Assembly: GCA_966095595.1 (NCBI GenBank) | Contig: CBHTUB010000336.1 | Span: 1 to 6,936 of the forward strand | DNA: 6,936 bases | DNA from: Chryseosolibacter sp966095595 | Lineage (GTDB): Bacteria > Bacteroidota > Bacteroidia > Cytophagales > Cyclobacteriaceae | Direction of reading: 5' to 3' | In this document: piece by piece, positions 6,295 to 6,936 of the stretch | Layout: every line of letters begins with the position of its first letter | Numbering within the stretch: position 1 is the stretch's first letter | The notes under the pieces: model-generated | Database searches by the model: none | What the model saw: only the letters and a program-made list of their open reading frames with translations | Told to the model about the DNA's origin: nothing | Made by a program: the position numbers and the translations under genes

Positions 6295-6936
6295 TTATTC
6301 GTGCAGGATACGCACTTCCACGCGTCGGTTGAGTCGGTGAGCCTCGGGTGTGTTATCCCGTGATAACGGCTGGCTTCCGCCGAAAGCTTTCGTCTTGATA
6401 CGTGATTTGGCGATTCCCTTACTGGCCAGATAGTCCCTCACGGACTCGACGCGTTGCTGTGAAAGCTTGATGTTCTCCTTGGCATTTCCGAGATAGTCCG
6501 TATGCCCTTCCAGCTGAATGACCATTGTCGGGTTTTGCAACATCATGTTTAGGAGGATGTCGAGCTCGCTGTATGACTCGGGATCGATCTTTGATTTTCC
6601 GATCTCGAAGATAAGGTTGTTCAGACGCATCACCTGACCGACATTGTGATGCTTCTCAGCAGGGGCGTCGCCCAGTTCGATGTCCTTCACCACTTTGTTG
6701 AGATCGTTTGCCTCTGCAGGATCGAGCATATATTTCGCGGGAGCAAATCCCGCAGCCTCTACGGTGATAGCGTATTTCTCGTTGTCGAACATCGGGAATG
6801 AATACGAACTGTTGGTGATCACGCCAACCTTGTTTCCGTACGGAAGGCTCTGATAGGTGATCCGAGCGGTGATCGGTTCCTTTGTAGCGCTGTTGAAGAC
6901 TTTTCCTTCGGCATAAATGAGACTGTCAGTGGCTTG
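6295..6936 (-). CDS. OmpA-family outer-membrane protein, N-terminally truncated by window edge
   Basis: The frame is open to the right edge, so the visible 213 residues are the C-terminal part and the GTG at 6820-6822 is not the start. The first ~70 visible residues (IYAEGKVFNSATKEPITARITYQSLP, then YAITVEAAGFAPAKYMLDP) look like a small beta-sandwich of the carboxypeptidase-regulatory or PEGA type often found before OmpA domains in Bacteroidota. A complete OmpA C-terminal domain follows: IFEIGKSKIDPESYSELDIL, LEGHTDYLGN, LSQQRVESVRDYLASKGI, and RLNRRVEVRIL at the end. The Asp of GHTD (6496-6498) and the Arg of LSQQR (6451-6453) are the residues that in this family bind meso-diaminopimelate of peptidoglycan. 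The role is therefore non-covalent tethering of an outer-membrane or lipoprotein component to the cell wall. What precedes the window (a beta barrel, TPR/WD-like repeats or a lipobox) is unknown. Confidence 0.93.
   Translation of the reverse strand, partial: QATDSLIYAEGKVFNSATKEPITARITYQSLPYGNKVGVITNSSYSFPMFDNEKYAITVEAAGFAPAKYMLDPAEANDLNKVVKDIELGDAPAEKHHNVGQVMRLNNLIFEIGKSKIDPESYSELDILLNMMLQNPTMVIQLEGHTDYLGNAKENIKLSQQRVESVRDYLASKGIAKSRIKTKAFGGSQPLSRDNTPEAHRLNRRVEVRILHE

Noticed and set aside
6820..6822. GTG as start codon of the OmpA-like gene
   Set aside because: The frame stays open to the right edge and the upstream residues form a plausible continuation of the same beta-rich domain.
1..6936. 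Defence system, mobile element, CRISPR array or secondary metabolite cluster
   Set aside because: All four genes belong to common housekeeping or envelope families; no transposase, integrase, nuclease-effector pair, spaced repeats or biosynthetic enzymes are present.

Overview
The window holds four protein-coding genes with ordinary Bacteroidota character; the closest fit by gene type is a Cytophagales-like member, but that rank is a guess. The phylum-level call rests on three things: the long single-anchor AsmA-like protein with a Thr-rich and Lys-rich tail, a perfect match to the Bacteroidota -7 promoter element TAnnTTTG upstream of it, and an OmpA-domain protein preceded by a small beta-sandwich-like segment. 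Base composition looks moderate and even, and I see no insertion sequence, integrase, tRNA, rRNA or CRISPR array.

Layout. Bases 1-1241 (+) are the 3' four fifths or so of an RNase E/G family ribonuclease whose start lies outside the window. It ends in a clear intrinsic terminator (1263-1300). A gene-free interval of about 390 bases follows, carrying a short degenerate GCGTCTTTGCGG-type intergenic repeat (1311-1352) and, at its far end, two adjacent hairpins (1634-1679) that probably close the convergent minus-strand unit. On the minus strand, in transcription order from the right edge, lie an OmpA-family peptidoglycan-binding outer-membrane protein (6936-6295, N-terminus cut off), a class-3-type aldehyde dehydrogenase (6244-4814) and a 996-residue AsmA-like envelope protein (4680-1690).

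How the genes may relate. The OmpA-like and dehydrogenase genes are 50 bases apart with no visible terminator between them and may be cotranscribed. The AsmA-like gene has its own candidate promoter in the 133-base gap upstream. Two of the three minus-strand genes are envelope proteins (peptidoglycan tethering; probable lipid traffic or outer-membrane homeostasis), while the dehydrogenase probably oxidises fatty or other hydrophobic aldehydes. The sequence gives no firm evidence of a shared pathway. The RNase gene is a separate convergent unit.

I found no clear previously undescribed system. The most interesting signals are a three-fold internal repeat of roughly 117-121 residues in the AsmA-like protein, its strong promoter with a hairpin in the leader, and the intergenic repeat.
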